Shown here piece after piece: positions 62,198 to 64,000 of a stretch of 64,000 bases of DNA. This DNA comes from Gammaproteobacteria bacterium. Its GTDB lineage: Bacteria > Pseudomonadota > Gammaproteobacteria > Pseudomonadales > Cellvibrionaceae. Numbering within the stretch: position 1 is the stretch's first letter; each line of letters begins with the position of its first letter. The stretch spans positions 54,352 to 118,351 of the forward strand of contig JAGKWO010000012.1 in assembly GCA_021151835.1 (NCBI GenBank). The letters run 5' to 3'. Made by a program: the position numbers and the translations under genes. The notes under the pieces were generated by a model. That model did no database searches, was not told the origin of the DNA, and saw only the letters and a list, made by a program, of their open reading frames with translations.

Positions 62198-64000
62198 ATG
62201 CCTGTAATTACTCTCCCCGACGGTTCCAAACGTCCTTTCGACAATCCTGTATCTGTCTATGAAGTCGCTGCCTCTATCGGCGCCGGCCTGGCGAAGGCTA
62301 CCCTCGGCGGCCGCGTTAATGGCCAGCGTGTGGATGCGCATGACTTGATTACCGAAGATGCCGACCTGGTGATTTTTACCCCGAAAGACGAAGACGGTCT
62401 GGAAATTATCCGCCATTCGTGCGCGCACTTGCTCGGCCATGCGATTAAACAACTGTTTCCCGATGTGAAGATGGCTATCGGCCCAACCATCGACAACGGT
62501 TTTTATTACGACATTGACCTGGAGCATAAGCTGACCGACGAGGATATTGCCCGTCTGGAAGCGCGCATGCTGGAATTGGCGAAAACCGAATATGACGTGG
62601 TGAAAAAGAAAGTCAGTTGGCAAGAGGCCTACGACGTTTTCACCGCGCGCGGCGAGACTTACAAGCTGGAGATCCTGGATCGCGACGTACCGAAAGATGC
62701 AACGCCGGGGTTGTACCACCACGAAGAATACGTCGATATGTGCCGTGGCCCCCACGTGCCGAACATGCGTTTCTGCCTGAACTTTAAATTGATGCGTACT
62801 TCCGGCGCTTACTGGCGCGGCGATTCCAACAACAAAATGTTGCAGCGCATCTACGGCACCGCGTTTGCGGATGCCAAACAATTGAAAGCCTATTTGAATT
62901 TGCTCGAAGAAGCGGCCAAGCGCGACCATCGCAAACTGGCGAAGAAATTTGATCTGTTCCACCTGCAAGATGAAGCACCGGGCATGGTGTTCTGGCACCC
63001 GAAGGGCTGGACTTTATGGCAGCAAATCGAGCAGTACATGCGTGCCAAGCAAAACGAGTGGGGTTATCAGGAAGTAAGAACGCCGCTGATTATGGATCGC
63101 ACCCTGTGGGAGAAATCCGGTCACTGGGAAAACTATCGCGATAACATGTTTACCACCGAATCGGAAAAACGCGATTTTGCGGTTAAACCGATGAACTGCC
63201 CGGGTCACATCCAAATCTTCAATCACGGCCTGCGTTCACACAAAGATTTGCCGCTGCGTTTGGCGGAGTTTGGTTCTTGCCATCGCAACGAAGCCTCAGG
63301 CGCGTTGCACGGCATTATGCGCGTGCGCGGTTTTGTGCAGGATGATGCCCATATTTTCTGTACCGATGACATGGTGGTGGAGGAGGTATCTTCCTTTAAC
63401 CAAATGCTCAAATCGGTGTATGACGATTTCGGTTTTACCGATATCGCTGTAAAACTTTCCCTGCGCCCTGAAAAATATGCCGGCACCCTGGAAACCTGGA
63501 ACAAAGCGGAAGAGGGCTTGCGTGCAGCGTTGCGCGCGGCGGGGCTGGAGTGGGAAGAGCTTCCCGGCGAAGGCGCTTTCTATGGCCCGAAAATTGAATA
63601 CCAGATCAAGGATGCGCTGGGGCGCTCCTGGCAGTGCGGTACTATCCAGTTGGATTATGTATTGACTGAGCGCCTGGATGCGGAATATGTCGCTGAAGAT
63701 AATGCGCGTAAGCGTCCGGTTATGTTGCACCGTGCCATCCTTGGTTCGTTCGAGCGTTTCCTCGGAATCCTGATTGAACACTATGAGGGTTCGTTCCCGG
63801 TGTGGTTGGCGCCGGCCCAGGTTGCGGTGATGAATATCACTGATAACCAGGCGGAATACGTAAAATTGGTGGAAAAAACCCTGCGCGATAAGGGCATTCG
63901 TGTCATTCCGGACTTGAGAAACGAGAAGATCGGCTTTAAAATCCGCGAGCACACAATTCAGCGGGTACCCTACCTGCTCGTCGTTGGCGATAAAGAGGTT
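62198..64000 (+). CDS. thrS: Threonyl-tRNA synthetase (3' end cut by window)
   Basis: 601 codons are visible of about 640 expected; the gene continues past 64000. TGS domain (MPVITLPDGSKRPFDNPV), editing domain (HSCAHLLGHAIKQLFPDVKM with HxxxH, and the CRGPHVP motif), class II catalytic core with zinc ligands in MNCPGHIQIF, GALHGIMRVRGFVQDDAHIF and RPVMLHRAILGS, and most of the anticodon-binding domain. AAGG precedes the ATG. infC would be expected next (inference). A 287-codon antisense frame inside it is a shadow. Confidence 0.96.
   Translation, partial: MPVITLPDGSKRPFDNPVSVYEVAASIGAGLAKATLGGRVNGQRVDAHDLITEDADLVIFTPKDEDGLEIIRHSCAHLLGHAIKQLFPDVKMAIGPTIDNGFYYDIDLEHKLTDEDIARLEARMLELAKTEYDVVKKKVSWQEAYDVFTARGETYKLEILDRDVPKDATPGLYHHEEYVDMCRGPHVPNMRFCLNFKLMRTSGAYWRGDSNNKMLQRIYGTAFADAKQLKAYLNLLEEAAKRDHRKLAKKFDLFHLQDEAPGMVFWHPKGWTLWQQIEQYMRAKQNEWGYQEVRTPLIMDRTLWEKSGHWENYRDNMFTTESEKRDFAVKPMNCPGHIQIFNHGLRSHKDLPLRLAEFGSCHRNEASGALHGIMRVRGFVQDDAHIFCTDDMVVEEVSSFNQMLKSVYDDFGFTDIAVKLSLRPEKYAGTLETWNKAEEGLRAALRAAGLEWEELPGEGAFYGPKIEYQIKDALGRSWQCGTIQLDYVLTERLDAEYVAEDNARKRPVMLHRAILGSFERFLGILIEHYEGSFPVWLAPAQVAVMNITDNQAEYVKLVEKTLRDKGIRVIPDLRNEKIGFKIREHTIQRVPYLLVVGDKEV

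Noticed and set aside
62135..62998. 287-codon minus-strand ORF
   Set aside because: It is antisense to thrS, whose sense frame carries all family motifs; shadow of codon bias.

Overview
The window looks like chromosome from a Cellvibrio-like gammaproteobacterium (inference). The reasons are the ffs-dnaX-ybaB-recR block, the rnd-ycgL-ycgN block, three TonB-dependent receptors, and a secreted chitinase with several small carbohydrate-binding modules joined by serine-rich linkers. No tRNA, rRNA, IS element or CRISPR array was found.

Layout. 0-9.6 kb: a flavin monooxygenase and a TonB-dependent receptor, then a MalFGK-type sugar ABC operon facing a divergent LacI/GntR-like repressor; a perfect 14-bp operator-like palindrome lies at the predicted transcription start of the operon. 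9.6-16.2 kb: two decayed small ORFs, a periplasmic thioredoxin, a PAS histidine kinase / response regulator / REC-PAS-GGDEF-EAL signalling set, and thiol peroxidase. 16.3-25.7 kb: housekeeping, with 4.5S RNA, dnaX (complete -1 frameshift signal), ybaB, recR, rnd, ycgL, ycgN, a VWA membrane protein, a GNAT protein and dps. 26-36.2 kb: a chitin-type locus with a TonB-dependent receptor, SapC, cupin-like, tryptophan-halogenase-like and DUF6445 proteins, and a three-CBM GH18 chitinase with operator-like palindromes far upstream.

36.2-40.3 kb is AT-rich accessory DNA: YbaK, a lipoprotein, an unknown protein, a VOC protein, and an overlapping pair of a T4-Pnkp-like P-loop kinase and a bacterial Thg1-like 3'-5' RNA polymerase. 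This pair is the best candidate for an under-described system, possibly RNA repair. 40.3-46.4 kb: metH, a small membrane protein, nfuA with a near-consensus type 1 IscR site, and a solute-binding protein. 46.5-60.9 kb: an iron-acquisition region with a Fur-like box, a Fiu-type siderophore receptor, PiuC, PepSY, DUF2271 and DUF4198 proteins, a flavodoxin-FNR reductase, a MacAB-OMF exporter, and a PepSY-flavodoxin-FNR fusion. Together these could import, reduce and re-export a siderophore. The end holds an LpxR-like lipid A deacylase and thrS, cut by the window edge.

Starts were chosen by ribosome binding sites and family N-termini, so several differ from the longest ORF. Functions are from family recognition by eye; no database search was run.
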